A stretch of 64,000 bases of DNA. Origin: Gnetum montanum. Lineage: Eukaryota > Streptophyta > Gnetopsida > Gnetales > Gnetaceae. The stretch spans positions 489,642 through 553,641 of the forward strand of contig MNCI01036287.1 of the NCBI GenBank assembly GCA_015680685.1, read 5' to 3'. Of this stretch, positions 11,875 to 23,580 are shown piece by piece. A model generated the notes under the pieces. The model searched no databases, had not been told where the DNA came from, and saw nothing but the letters and a program-made list of their open reading frames with translations. The position numbers were made by a program, and so were the translations under genes. The stretch's first letter is position 1, and each line of letters starts with the position of its first letter.

Positions 11875-14800
11875 TCAATTAGTGGTATTAGGTGGAGGTG
11901 GAGGTGCTTCTTCCTCCACTGCATCACTAGGGCCTATAGCCTCGCCTGGTGCCTACTACTGTAAAGTAAAAAAAAAATGAATAGTTAGCAAGAAAATGTA
12001 AAATATATAAACTAACATGAAAAGGCATAAAAACAAACAAAAAAATAACTTGAGAGGACCCTGCATTGGCCACATCTAGAGGCAACCTATCAATGACATC
12101 CTCTAAGCATTGGAGGATCTCAACCTTAGATAGCTACATCTAGTCCTCCTAGTCAAAGTCAATCTCTACAAGGGTTTTGCCTTTGTCCATGATGGTCCAT
12201 GCAAGTAGCTTCATGGAAAATTTAGTAGAGGAGACCTCTCTTGAGGAGGTGAAAATTTTCCTCTCAACAGAACCACTCACCATAGTATGATGAGTGAACA
12301 ACTTGTAGGCCTATTTCCCATTAGTTACCTTAAGAAACATCTCAAGGCAGCGATGTTTCATAGAATCCTCTTTGTACCATTGAAGGTACACATCATGATC
12401 ATGCTTGTACTAGTGCTTGTGGTTATTTTGAATCTACCCACACCTATATACCTTAGTGCTATATTTTTTCCAGTCTTGGTTCTTTTGGGTGAGCAGATCC
12501 ATCTACATTCGCTGCTCAATAATCTCTCGTGTGACCTCATTTTTTCCCTTGATGACCAACTAGTACCTAGCATAACCTATCTATGAGGTTCCCTAGGTAC
12601 TATCTTCCTATGATAGAGCTGCCAAAAAGTCATATTGGGACTAAAGATTCCCAATCTTTGTGTCTTGGCTCATCACCCTCTCCTAGAGCTCATGCATGCA
12701 CTTCCATAGGTGCTCATTTGAGTGCCTGTAAACACACAATGCTTTCATGTAGGAAAGCGTGCATTTCCTATCTACCTTGTATGTAGGACAAGGTACTTGT
12801 TCCACCTCAAGAAGGAACTCAGGGACAACATCCACCATAGCCACCCTGCTTAGATCCCATCGAAGCTTAGAACCTATTAGCATATAAGAAGTAAATCAAT
12901 GTTAGCTAAAAAGACTAAGTGTTGAATTGGTAAAGCAACATAATCAAAGCAACATCATGCACATACCAAGCTTGGGATTTTTCTACTATAGGTAATCAAC
13001 CATGTCCTCCACAACACCTTCCATTAAGGCAATCTTATCAGGCATATCTACCCCTAGTTTCATGCGGTAGGTAGAGGTGGGGCAGTTGGTAGGCACCTCT
13101 AAGGTTGTAACATAACAATGTAATCAACATACAACCAAACAACTAAAGATGCTAAAGCAAAAGAGAAACAACAGATGGTAATCCATGGAATTCACTAAGT
13201 AGGCCCTTAGGTGTAGCTTATCTACAGCCTTATGTAGCTTATCTCTATGGGCTTTCCCCTCCTTAGCTTGAGGGGACATGTCCTCTACTATTGCTTTAGC
13301 TATTGCTCTGGTAGCCCTCTCTCCCATTTCTGTAACTTACACACATTAGCACACATTAGTACATCATAATATAGCACAAAAAAGCATAAAATATAAACAT
13401 TCGTACAACCAATGCATCTAAGCTAAGCATACTAACCTACAACCTCCATGGGAAAGCTATGAAGCTTAAGTCAGATCTTCTTGCCACTTACCCATCCAAC
13501 CTCAAGGGAAACCTCCTCTGTGGGGCATGGCCTCTTGATTTTTTCCTTGGATGATCCCACCATCTCTACAATGTAGTGGTTTGCCTTGTTCACATCCCCA
13601 ATGCCAACTAGGGAAACCTCACTTGCACTATCATGCAAATACGATGACCACCCCATAGGACATTTGGCCATTACTAATAATGACTCATCGATCCCCTCTA
13701 GGGGGTCCTTCTCCTAAGTGGTCATGAACATATGTTTGACCCATGGCTTTGACAGTTACACATGGTCCTATACCACCCATTGTCCACCATCATTTACCAC
13801 CAAGAGCTCTGCATACCTTCATAGATATCCTACAAACAATGCAAAGTGAACATGAGATCTTGCTTGGAGGTTGAACCACAACCTAGTGATCTCTATATGC
13901 AAGCTTGCGATGATTAAGTAGCCCAATTGAATTTTGTGTCCTCTAATAGCACCTCTTTCATCACTCACACTTGTTCCATCCCAAGAATTTTCCCTTGGAA
14001 GAGCATTTTTGGAAATGCAAGGGCATGAGAAAGAGGGTAAAGCTCTCGAACCTCAAGCACAAGCACATCCTTGATGAGTATGCCCTTGTGAGATCAAGTG
14101 GCCTCAAACTAGTCCTTAATCTCCCCTCTGTGGTCCACCTCCCTACTAGCCTTATCAACAATTGATGGACCATTGACAAGGAGTCCAAAGAGGTTTATGA
14201 AGAAGGCCTCAATGAGGTCTAGCACTACCCTCACACTACACACCTAGGTGATGAACTATTAGACATCACTACTAAAGGAGTTGATGATAGTGACCATTTT
14301 AGCCACTAGAATGCTCAAGCTAAGGGCCAAAGATAGATCCATTAGCCTAGAATGCATGAGTCTAGTGGTCAATGCCTCTAGATCCTGGTGACATAACCAA
14401 TGTTGTGCATCCTCCACATCATCATATTTCATGATGAGGGTGGCTTCAGTGCAGCCTATGGTAACAATTGTCATCTCGTCCAATGTAACTATTGCTGCAA
14501 CCAAGATAAAACAAAATTGGCATTAGCTAAAGATAAATCAACAAGCACATGAGTAGTCACATGAGGTAAAATGGTAATTTCATATTTGGTATAAATGGAG
14601 TGTGGGATGGAGGTGGTGGTGCAACCATCTCCTTGATGTTGAGCTCACTAGTAGCCTACTTCTCATCTAGCCAGTTATGAGCCTTGCACTACTCATACAC
14701 CCTTGGGTACTGAGTGGGGTAGGCTCCTAGATCAGATCCTACCTACTTGAGCATAGCTTCTTGGATGTTCATGCTCAATGAGAATACCTCTAAGGTAATT

Positions 14801-15391
14801 CAAATCAAGGCTAGGGCATCCATCTCATCATGTAGGCCCTTTTTGTCAACTCTAAATCTAGCAATAAGCATGAGCAATTAGCAAAGTTAACATTAGCTAA
14901 TAGTAAGAATACATTGCAAAAGCCATAAGAATACTTACCCTTCCACATAATAGACCATTTTGGGTGGGTTCTGAAACAAAGTGTGCATGTGTAGAGCAAT
15001 AAAGAGGATGTTGTTCTTGTTGTAGCAACTAGATCCTATCATCTGCCAGATCTTGGATAGGGAACAAGTGTCCTTGGTGCCTCTACTTGAACCACCTACT
15101 CTATCATCATTAGTAGTGGGCTCATCAAACATAAACCTCAAAATTTCCTAGTTAGCCCCTAGCCGCAATGTCTCTGTGATGGCATTGGCAACCTACACTG
15201 CTAAGTGTGATCACATTATCACACTAAAGTGCTATAGTAGGAATTCTAGGAACTCACATGCCCTTGGCTGGAACCACATTACCTGATGGCCCACATGCAT
15301 ATCTAGCACATGCATGTTAGGAATAGGCTTGCTTATGCAGTAGAGAATGCCCATGAGCTCAACAATAGCTAGGATAGGCTTAAGAAACACC
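11875..15391 (-). pseudogene. Antisense accessory gene, decayed copy A
   Basis: This gene runs opposite to gag-PR and is collinear with the eight-exon gene at 55052-59141. Exon 2 (15391-14939) has 453 bp against 450 in the young copy. It has acceptor tgtag, a GTAAG donor at the identical place, and matching blocks ending FQNPPKMVYY. Exon 3 lies near 14880-14590 and exon 4 near 14508-13450 (including LFGLLVNGP). Exon 6 lies near 13090-12968, with MPDKIALMEGVVEDM. Exon 7 (12873-12050) is the coiled-coil exon and exon 8 (11958-11875) has an acidic start. TGG codons have often become TAG. The HAD-like motif-1 Asp is Glu, and motif 4 reads Ala-Leu in place of Asp-Asp. The codon at 12862-12860 is CGA (Arg), where the young copy has TGA. 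Exon 1 was not identified. Confidence 0.8.
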
Positions 15392-15659
15392 CTACAACCA
15401 CACAACAACCAAAAAAGTGTTAGTATGCATAGATGCAATTTTGACATAAAAATCAATAAGTATCGTATAACATAGACTAGCAAAATATTCTAACTTTTAG
15501 CAATTACCCCTTGGGGTTTTACAAATATAGGACATCAACAAATACATTTGATGTGCCTGGTACTCACTAGGGTACAACATGTTTTGCATCAGGTTAGCAT
15601 TCCGTTTCACATGTTTTCACATGGTTAACATCATTATAGTTTACATATTTGGCATCATT

Positions 15660-16062
15660 ACAGTCCATATAATGACCTCAACCATTAAATCTTTTAATGG
15701 ATCACAAGTTGAGATCAAAGGATCCATTTCTCTAGATTTTGTGGTAGGGAAACAGTTCCCTACAATGGTAGATTTCTTGGTGGTAGAAGAAATACCAGGC
15801 CTCAATTGCATCTTGGAAAGACCTTAGCTGGCCTAATTGTGAACTATGTCTTTACCTATTCACCAAGAAATCCACTTGCCTTATGAGGGAGGTGAAATCA
15901 TTATCCATGGTAATTGTGCAGTCCCCCTAGCTATTAACAATGTTGATGTTGAACAAGGGTCTAAAGGGAAAAAGTTATGTCTAGCCTCATTAGGCAATGA
16001 ATACCCTATCATATATCATGTGCATGGCCCCCCATATATATGGTGTATGATGTGCATGTAGG
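15660..16062 (+). pseudogene. pro: Second Tat protease fragment
   Basis: The frame matches the post-active-site part of PR in copies A and C: KSFNGSQVEIKG, then FLVVEEIPG, then a TAG for the Trp of LGRSWLAQ, then PIHQEIHLPYEGGEIII. The active-site Asp loop is missing. The fragment starts about 300 bp beyond the 5' end of the antisense gene of copy A, where RT would be expected. It must therefore come from another element or a rearrangement. After about 15960 the similarity fades. Confidence 0.75.
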
Positions 16063-17390
16063 GCCATACAATCCATATGACATCATGAGCTAGTGCATCC
16101 TCATGTATGGAAAATACGAATCCTCATGAAAACAAAAGTCAGTGAAATCAAAAATCTGAACTCCTGGTTTGGCTTATGCTACATGTTCTTCCCCCACGTC
16201 CCTTCTGTTGTGCATTCTTGAATTTTGACATAGCACAACATTCTTTTGCATCATCTACATCATCAATTCCACTTCTGTAGCCCCATTAGCATTATGGTAT
16301 CTCCTCCTTAGGGTTAGTATAATAGACCTCCCATCCAAGCATTTACAAAGGTCCTCCCAGAATTGCATTACAAATTTTTTGAGATTTTTGTTTTTTTGTT
16401 GTTTTTGGAATTGTTTGCATTATTTGTGTTTGTGTTTTCGGATGTATGGCATTTGGTAGTAATGATTTATTTTCATTTATACCCATTTCCAATTGCACAA
16501 ATGAAAATTTCCTATTTCATTGTTTAGCTTGGGTAAGTTTCATTGTTATTGTTAAGGTAAACATTGTATTTTCAAGCTAATGGAAAGCACAACATATTTT
16601 TTTTAATGAATAGTTATTCAATAATAGTAGGAATGAAAAATGTTTTTAAATTGAGTGCTATACAATAACTTAAATTCACCATTTATGTGAAATGTTGGGA
16701 TGTGACACAAAAGTGAATTACATTTTATCTCATTTCTATACAGTGCAAGGCTATGCAAGTTCTAGGGAGGAGGAATTCAATTGCATTGTCATGCAACTCG
16801 TAGAATATCATAGTTAACATTGAGATAAAATATGATAGTGCAATTGGCTATGATGCACATGTTTACATAGAATGCAAATTTTGATAGTGTGATTGGTTCC
16901 AAGTGGTAGCAATTTAATGCATAGATGATGTGACCACATTGCATGTCACATGCCAATGCATTTTTCATGATGTGAACCACTATGACTAGCAAGATTTGCA
17001 AAAGAGTGTGTTGCAAGGACATGTGAGTCATGTCTTCACGTAGTTGACAAAAAGCTAGTTCTTTACTTGTCAAATTATATTAGTAAACATTATTAATTCT
17101 AACATCATTCTTTATTTATATTAATTTCATTGTAGGGTTATTATTTTGATTCCATTTTCTTTGTCATTGGGTGATATTGTAGAAGTTGTGTTTGAACATG
17201 AAGCTTGTTAGAATGATGGGGATTAGCAAAAGGGATCTTCCGTGTGAGTACTTGTGCTTTATATGAATCAATTTCAAAATTGATAGTATAGATGTCTTAA
17301 TTCAAGTACCTTGCTTTATATTATGATAACATTATATTTATTTGCTTGAATTGTAGCTATTGGCATTGTTTGTGAATGTAATTTGCAAAC
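16063..17390. other. AT-rich sequence without recognisable genes
   Basis: A 94-codon minus-strand frame at 16789-17073 has no recognisable domain and no supporting context. The rest is T-rich spacer with TAG-rich decay. Nothing else was seen. Confidence 0.4.
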
Positions 17391-18400
17391 AATTCTAGAC
17401 TTGCTAGAAATATCTGTTCTTTTTCAAAAATTAAAGAAAATAAGAATTTATCAATGGATGACAATGCATGGAAGTTATGGAAAAAATATTATTTACAACT
17501 TTTATGAATGGTTGATTAAGAGTGTGTCCATTGCTGGAAGTATTCTATAGGCTACCATGCAAGGACAAAATTTCACCTTCAATATTCATGACATTATAGA
17601 TGTTATACAAGTTCCATGTGATAAAAAGGTAGTTGCCATGGATCAAATTTGGAAGAAAACTAAGATTCACCTAATCTAGTATGCCTAAAAATTTAAGATG
17701 AAGGATGATAATCCCAGTGATTATCTAGAGCTATTGTTGCTTTCCAAATTTATGCAATGGTCTTTATTTCTAGTGAAAGTAATGAAAACTAAGATTTCCA
17801 TCAATGCAATATTACTCATGTGAACATTGGAACACAATGAAAGTGTTCCATTTAATATCCCGATGACTATCATGTCTAAGATGAAGAGGAGGGCAAGGTT
17901 AAGGTAGCTACATGATGTGAAAGAGTCCCTTGAACTTTCGATTATAGTGACAAACATATTGCTGACAAAAAATACTTATTGTATGGCTACCCAACTAATG
18001 GAATAGTCCTCCTAGATCTTTCAATTATATTGAAGAGTACATCAGTATCCAACAAGGATGAGGCCTCCTATTTTCTAAAAGATCTTGAAAGCCAAGCTAC
18101 CAATGATAGTTGCCAACATGAAAAATGCTCTCAGCAATCCATCAAGGATAAGTTAGAATAGGTGATGGAGACATTAAAAAATTATTCTCAAAGTAATTCA
18201 GTAGTTTGGAGTGCTCTAGAGAAGTTGAAATCAGAAAGGTCATGTCTAATAGAGGAAAACATGGAATTGATAGCCAAAATTGAGAGTTATGTAGCTGAAA
18301 AAAACTATTGTAACCAAGAGTTATTTGGTGAGATTGAAAAAAATGGTGAAGCAGATATTCACACTGAATAAAGAAATCATCTCTTTAAAAAAAGCTGTAG
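17390..18400 (+). pseudogene. Decayed ORF with coiled coil, probably the N-terminal part of an Ulp1-bearing transposon protein
   Basis: Overlapping plus-strand frame pieces read like one protein with stops. The clearest are near 17440-17760 (NFTFNIHDIIDVIQVP and a KKTKIHL stretch) and at 17979-18161 and 18162-18371, which are charged and helical (SALEKLKSERSCLIEENMEL). The family is not recognised. The same strand and spacing place it upstream of the Ulp1-like domain at 19.2-19.6 kb, and such peptidases are common passengers or C-terminal parts of plant transposon proteins. Linking the two is inference. Confidence 0.35.
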
Positions 18401-18719
18401 AGGATGTTTATGATAGTAGAGATATCAATGCTAATGTTGTCAAAACTATTAGAATTTCATGCCATGTCATAAAACCATGTAGTTTGAATTGATAATTCAT
18501 ATATTTTAAAAAATCTAATGGTCGTTGTGCTATGCATGTATTGAATAGAATTGATTGATATGCCAAAAATGAAAATTCCCAAAAGATGATATGACTCTAT
18601 TGAAGAAAACAACAAAGAATGATCTAAATAAGATCATCCAAACAAACAAACATGTATGTAGAATTGTTTGGATTAGTTCTTTATGTTCATTGATTTACAT
18701 CTTATGAATGTTCATTTGT

Positions 18720-19600
18720 AGTTGATGTAGACCTCAGCAGCCCCATTGATCAACCTTCTAGTATAGTTGAAACAGTGAAGTTTGCAGACCTCATCACCTT
18801 GATTGGTCAATCATGTGCCATAACTGATAGAGTGATGTGGTTGCTTGTCAAAGGCAGTTAGACATTGAGGTGCTTATTGTGTCACCATTTTCGCCATTCG
18901 TTGCCATAGGATCATCTTTTAGGTTTGTATACCAACTAGGGTGGAAACAATGGCTTGATGATGATGTTATTAATGTGTACATCATGTACCTTAAGCAACT
19001 TTAGAAATATATTGTTGATTGTCAAGCCTTAGTATAATATTTTGTATTTAATACTATGTTTCAAGCTTATGCAAAGGCACTTGAGAGTTAGATGAAACAA
19101 AGGGAAAATAACCATATAAAAAATAAAGCAAAGAAGCCCACCAAAAGACATGTCATCAATGTTGAAAGTGATACAATTGTTGAAGAAGAGGTTGATGTAT
19201 TCGTGGGAGACAAGGACTTCATTGAAGAGGTTAAAAATAAAATTTATTAGGATGAATTTCTTAAATCAAGGCATCCATAATTTTGCATCCCATTCAATAC
19301 TGGGGGGCATTGGATGCTTGTGGTTCTAGACACATCCCCAAAAAAAAATGCTTGTGTATGATTCGATACCTTCTTACCAACATGTAGCTACTATTCACAG
19401 GTTAATATCAAGGTTTGTTGAATTTTTATTGAAAGGTAAATCTTCAATGGGTGAGAGCATAGCTGAGGTGAAGGGAAAATGAAAGAAGATACCTTGAAAA
19501 TGGAGTATAGTGCCTATGAAAGAAGATACCTTGAAAAATGGTTATGACTATGACATGTATACAATAATGTTCATGCATCATTTGATTTTTGGAAAAAAAA
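18720..19600 (+). pseudogene. Ulp1-like C48 cysteine peptidase domain remnant
   Basis: The frame near 19270-19345 reads IPFNTGGHWMLVVLDTSPKK, matching the Ulp1/SENP core where the His of GGHW is catalytic. It is followed by LVYDSIPSYQH, which carries the catalytic Asp region. Near 19530-19590 the frame reads NGYDYDMYTIMFMHHLIF, where the family has a D-C-G motif. The nucleophile Cys is Tyr and the Gly is Asp, both single G-to-A changes. A short direct duplication (atgaaagaagatacc, near 19479 and 19516) interrupts the segment before it. The domain is dead. Ulp1 domains travel in plant MULE and CACTA transposons, which fits the setting. Confidence 0.7.
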
Positions 19601-20435
19601 AAAAATTAAATTCAATAGTGAGTTTTTTTTAATGTATCAAAATACCATGATATGGGAAATTCTTAGTTTTTCAGTTCTTAATCAATCATTGATAAACATT
19701 TGTTTACAACATCTTATACATGAGGATTGTACTGAGCATGGTCTTTATCCAGTTTTTGATCATTAAAAAAAAACAATGATGTAAATGCCTACTTACCATC
19801 TTTAATAAAAGAAAAAAATTTTGTGCATTGGACAACAATGTATTTATCTCACGGTATTTGATTGAAAATATATATGGTGTTCATTTGTTCCATATTCTGA
19901 TTTTTATTATTTAGAAATTTTAGAAATTGAATCTATATTATATGGTTTGATATGTATTCGATAAATCGTTGTCTATAAAGAAACTACTTTTCATAATATA
20001 CGTAAGAAATATGCTTTATGTTTGCTTTAGGTTATCGTTACTCCTATTTACAAGTTTCTTTGCCATGTTGTCGTTCGAAAAGAACAAGTTGAGTTTTGCA
20101 TAAAATTAATTTTGTTAGGCTTTTGTATATTTGAAACTGGAGTTTCCTGTTTCTTCAGTTTAGTTAAAAAATTAAAAGGAAATTATCATATACCGGTTGA
20201 TTTTTTTCTTACTAGTAATAATTAGCCAATTAGGAGGATTGATTTTGAAAAGTAAAAATCATATCAGCAGTATGTTATAAGTTGCTACTTTAGTTAGATA
20301 ATGTTGAAAATCTTTTTACGTCACAGACAATTTCGCTTAAAAGATGGTTATGATTTAATGGTTTTTATTATTGGAATGCATATGATATTCTAGTCTCTAA
20401 TAGAGTCTTGGAATTGTTATCCTTGAAACCAGATA
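19601..20435. other. AT-rich spacer, perhaps partly intron of the LPAT fragment
   Basis: No coding frame or repeat was seen. An acceptor-like tctcccag lies at about 20445, just before the LPAT-like coding sequence starts. The right-hand part may therefore be intron captured with the gene fragment, but there is no independent support. Confidence 0.3.
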
Positions 20436-20439
20436 TTAT

Positions 20440-20862
20440 ATCTCCCAGTTCCATATTTAGGGCAATATGTTTCTATGCTATAACTAGTTGGGTTAGCATT
20501 CCCTTATTTTTGGTGATGTTGGTATGCCGTCCTTTTTTCCTCCTATTGGACAGAAGCAAGAGGCTATTCCATTATTAGGTGAACAAACTATGGGCAAGCA
20601 TTAGTCTTTTGCCCTTTTGCAAAGCAGATGTTTAAGGCTGGGAAAATCTTCCTCCACCTGATATGCTAGTAGTCTATGTTGCCAACCATCATAGCTATTT
20701 GGATATTTATGCCATTTTGCTTCTTGGAAGGAGCTTCAAATTTATTAGCAAGAGCAGCATTTTGATTTAAGTGTGCATATGCTTTGCAGGAGTGTCTTAA
20801 ATGGTGCTTGAATGCACTTGAACAAGGAGCCTTGGTACTATTTTTCAATTCGATGTTTTGAT
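20440..20862 (+). pseudogene. Truncated plastid-type 1-acyl-sn-glycerol-3-phosphate acyltransferase (LPAT1-like) fragment
   Basis: One plus-strand frame reads FRAICFYAITSW, then a hydrophobic membrane segment, LLLDRSKRLFHY (TAG), NKLWASISLLPF, GWENLPPPD, and VYVANHHSYLDIY with LGRSFKFISK. NHHSYLD is the acyltransferase NHX4D motif, and the order matches plastidial LPAT (ATS2 type), which makes phosphatidic acid in chloroplasts. After FISKSSIL about 30 residues are missing. The frame resumes at 20791 behind an acceptor-like ttgcag with ECLKWCLNALEQGALVLFF and ends where PEGTR should follow. Two stops (TAG and TAA) lie inside. It is a dead fragment, either a decayed host locus or a piece carried by a transposon. 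Confidence 0.75.
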
Positions 20863-20869
20863 GATCGAC

Positions 20870-21700
20870 TGTGATGACACGCATTTTGTAACAATGCTGC
20901 ATTGAACAGGCTATGTGATGATGTGCCGCATAGTGTATCACAGCAGGCACAGAACTTGTTTAGATTACGCCTTCACATCACTGCAACTGACTTGCGCATC
21001 GCATGAACACACACTATCAAATGATCCTACTACGTGATCTTGCGACTCGCACATAACATCAAGCTAATAGGCCACTACAGATCGCATGTTATTGCATTGG
21101 TAAAAAGAAACTTCAGTTTACCAGTGCCAGCTTATGCTATCCATAGTCAACCAGAGTACAAAATAGTTTTACTAGTGCGAGAAGTTGTGACTCACTATTC
21201 GTTGCAGAATGAAATAGAAACCAGTTTTCAGAAGCATTTACTAGTGTGACTGGTTGCCATTTGCAGGCCGTCGCAATATGAAATAGAAACCAGTTTTCAA
21301 AAGCATTTACCAATGCAACCAGTTGTGATCCGTAGACTGTCGCAATATGAAATAGTAACCTGTTTTCGTAAGAATTTACCAGTGCGACCGGTTGCGATTC
21401 GCAGACCACTGCAATATGAAACAGTAACTTGTTTTCAGAAGAATTTACCAGTGCGAGTGGTTGCGATTAGCAATATGTCGCATAATCCAACAATGCCGAT
21501 TGCGAGTATCTGCGACCCGCATGTCGTAACACAGATGCAAATTGCATTTTCCCACAATACATAACAGAAAACATTTTATACCAGTGCAAGGACAATGCTA
21601 GACAGAGTACAGTACAATGAAAATTGTGAGTGAGTGCGATCTGCATGGCTAAAAACATGCCTTTAAGTGCATCTGCATGCGAGTCATAGTAGCACAATAT
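20870..21700. repeat. CpG-bearing 'tgcga/tcgca' block with a 69-bp minisatellite at 21211-21486
   Basis: Four head-to-tail units start at 21211, 21280, 21349 and 21418, exactly 69 bp apart. Each begins gaaatagaaaccagttttc or a close variant and ends with tgcgattcgcagac and gcaatat-like words. The period is a multiple of three, so both strands stay open through it (90 codons minus, 71-83 codons plus), but neither peptide looks like a known protein. Flanking sequence to about 21690 repeats looser tgcgac/gtcgca words. The block keeps more CpG than its surroundings. Confidence 0.7.
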
Positions 21701-22200
21701 GGATTTAACATTTGATTTTTATCAAAGTGATGTAGGTTCTTTTGCTATGTTATGTGAAATGTCTACATGTATTGATGATTCAACTTACATGATTAATGCT
21801 AGCGTTTGGGGCTTACATGAGTTACGCATTACTTTGATAAGAGGAGTATGATAAGAGGAGTATTATAGAGTGGTATTACTTCAATTATTATGGAATGTTG
21901 CGGTACTTACCCTTGTGATTACAAGTATTAGATATGCTGGGCAAACAAAGGTCAAATAGTAGTGATCATCATATTGATGGTGTATATTATTCAACTGTTA
22001 AAAAGGTTGATAGTGATAATGGACTAATCATATAAGTGGTTTCTGGACTAATCATATAAGTGGTTTGCAATGTAGAAATGATTGAACTTATTAACATAAA
22101 TTACTTTTCACCAAATTGTTCTTTACAGAAAAAACAAAAGAAAACATGTTAGAAATTCAAGCAATAGTTGATTTCTTGCATAAAAATTAATAACAATATT
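21701..22200. other. AT-rich spacer with a small tandem duplication
   Basis: A 24-25 bp word (ggactaatcatataagtggt) is duplicated near 22018-22065. No gene was seen. Confidence 0.4.
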
Positions 22201-23580
22201 CATGGTTATTAAAAAGACTAAAAAAAAAAGAGAGTCAATAGTGACTCTATTCAGTGTCCTCCTTCATAGCTTATGTAGCACTAGTGTTCATGAAATCCTA
22301 TTTAGTGACTATGTCATCAACTTTCTCAGTAGAGTTATCAACCCTCTAAGCCATATCAGATGGTCCTACCTCCTCTGTGTGCTATGGTGTGGCCATGCCC
22401 TCAACTACTCAAATGTATGTTTAGCTATGGAAGTGTCATCCAAGGGCTTCCTTGATCTAATGTCTCTGTGCATTGCCCTCAACTACTCAAATGTATGTTT
22501 AGCTAGTTTTTCATGGTTGATAGCAAGATGGGTGTATCTCCTTTTCAAGCAGTTAGAACGTTGATGCATTTGACTCTCTAATGCATCCATGCATGCCATT
22601 ATTCTTGCCTCCATTGCTTCCAAGTACTGAAAAATGGTTGCCTCATCTCCAAATTGCTACTACTATAGTGGATGAACACAGATAGCATGGTGTTGTTCAC
22701 CCTCACCATAGTACTCATCCCATCCAGCCTTGCCACCATCCTATGGTACTCAAGGATCAGGGAACCATACCAAATCATTAATAGGAGTCTTAGGCAACTA
22801 CTCCTCATTGAATACCTAGACCTCCTTTGGATCATGTTTTGGAGGAGGAATCTGCTAATGGTGAAACAGAGTTGATGAGACTAATGGAAATGAAATTGTG
22901 GATGCATCCCTAGTAAGAACTTGCATCCTACTCATATAAATGTGGGGGTAGTTTAATGAATAGTCCCCCTCTAAATCAAGTAGGATCATCAATGCAAAAG
23001 ATATGACATGCGTGTGATGTATGATGACAAGGAGATCGATGTGAATGGCCCTCACAAGAACTCTCTATTCAAGGAAGAAGTTCTTGTAGGGCCAACAAGT
23101 CTCACCAGACTCCACCTTGGGAACCATGCCAAGAAATTGTATTTTTTTGCTTGAAGATGCAATGGTGAAAATTCAGTGTGGGGACCAACAACAATGTTAA
23201 TTGTGCTAGCCATGACATTCTCTATCATTAGAAACCTTGAATCACCTATGTGTACAACCACAGATGATGCTACACTTTGAATATGAGACATGTAGAAGTG
23301 TTGTGCCTCCTCTTCATAATATTCTGGCCCACCGCTCATGATGAAGCCAAGGTGTCACTCAATCAAATTGTCATGCATCTTCGGCCATATCATCCACATC
23401 AATCTAGAGAAGTTTCTAGGACTTCTTATTGGGGCTATTTAGAATTACCCCTGGCAGACGTTGACATTCCTCTCATGCCTCTTATTCTTGAGCTCAACAA
23501 AACTCACCATGCTCTCCAAGCTATTGCTTATCTTGTGTTGGCCTCCTTCCCTCTTGGCTTTCTAGTCTACTAGACTTTCT
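22200..23580 (-). pseudogene. Decayed minus-strand ORF, probably transposon-derived, unidentified
   Basis: Minus-strand pieces at 23339-23052, 23055-22855 and 22835-22599 read on as one interrupted protein. A hydrophobic and aromatic first part includes YNFLAWFPRWSLVRLVGP and REFL, then HVISFALMILLDLEG, then an acidic Pro-rich linker and a helical tail. A segment encoding LAKHTFE is duplicated 81 bp apart (near 22396 and 22477). The style resembles ORFs of the 'putative plant transposon protein' type, but no family call is safe. Plus-strand open frames here look like shadows. Confidence 0.3.

Noticed and set aside
22202-22564. 120-codon plus-strand frame
   Set aside because: Low-information sequence with an internal 81-bp duplication. 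The minus strand reads more like a decayed protein.
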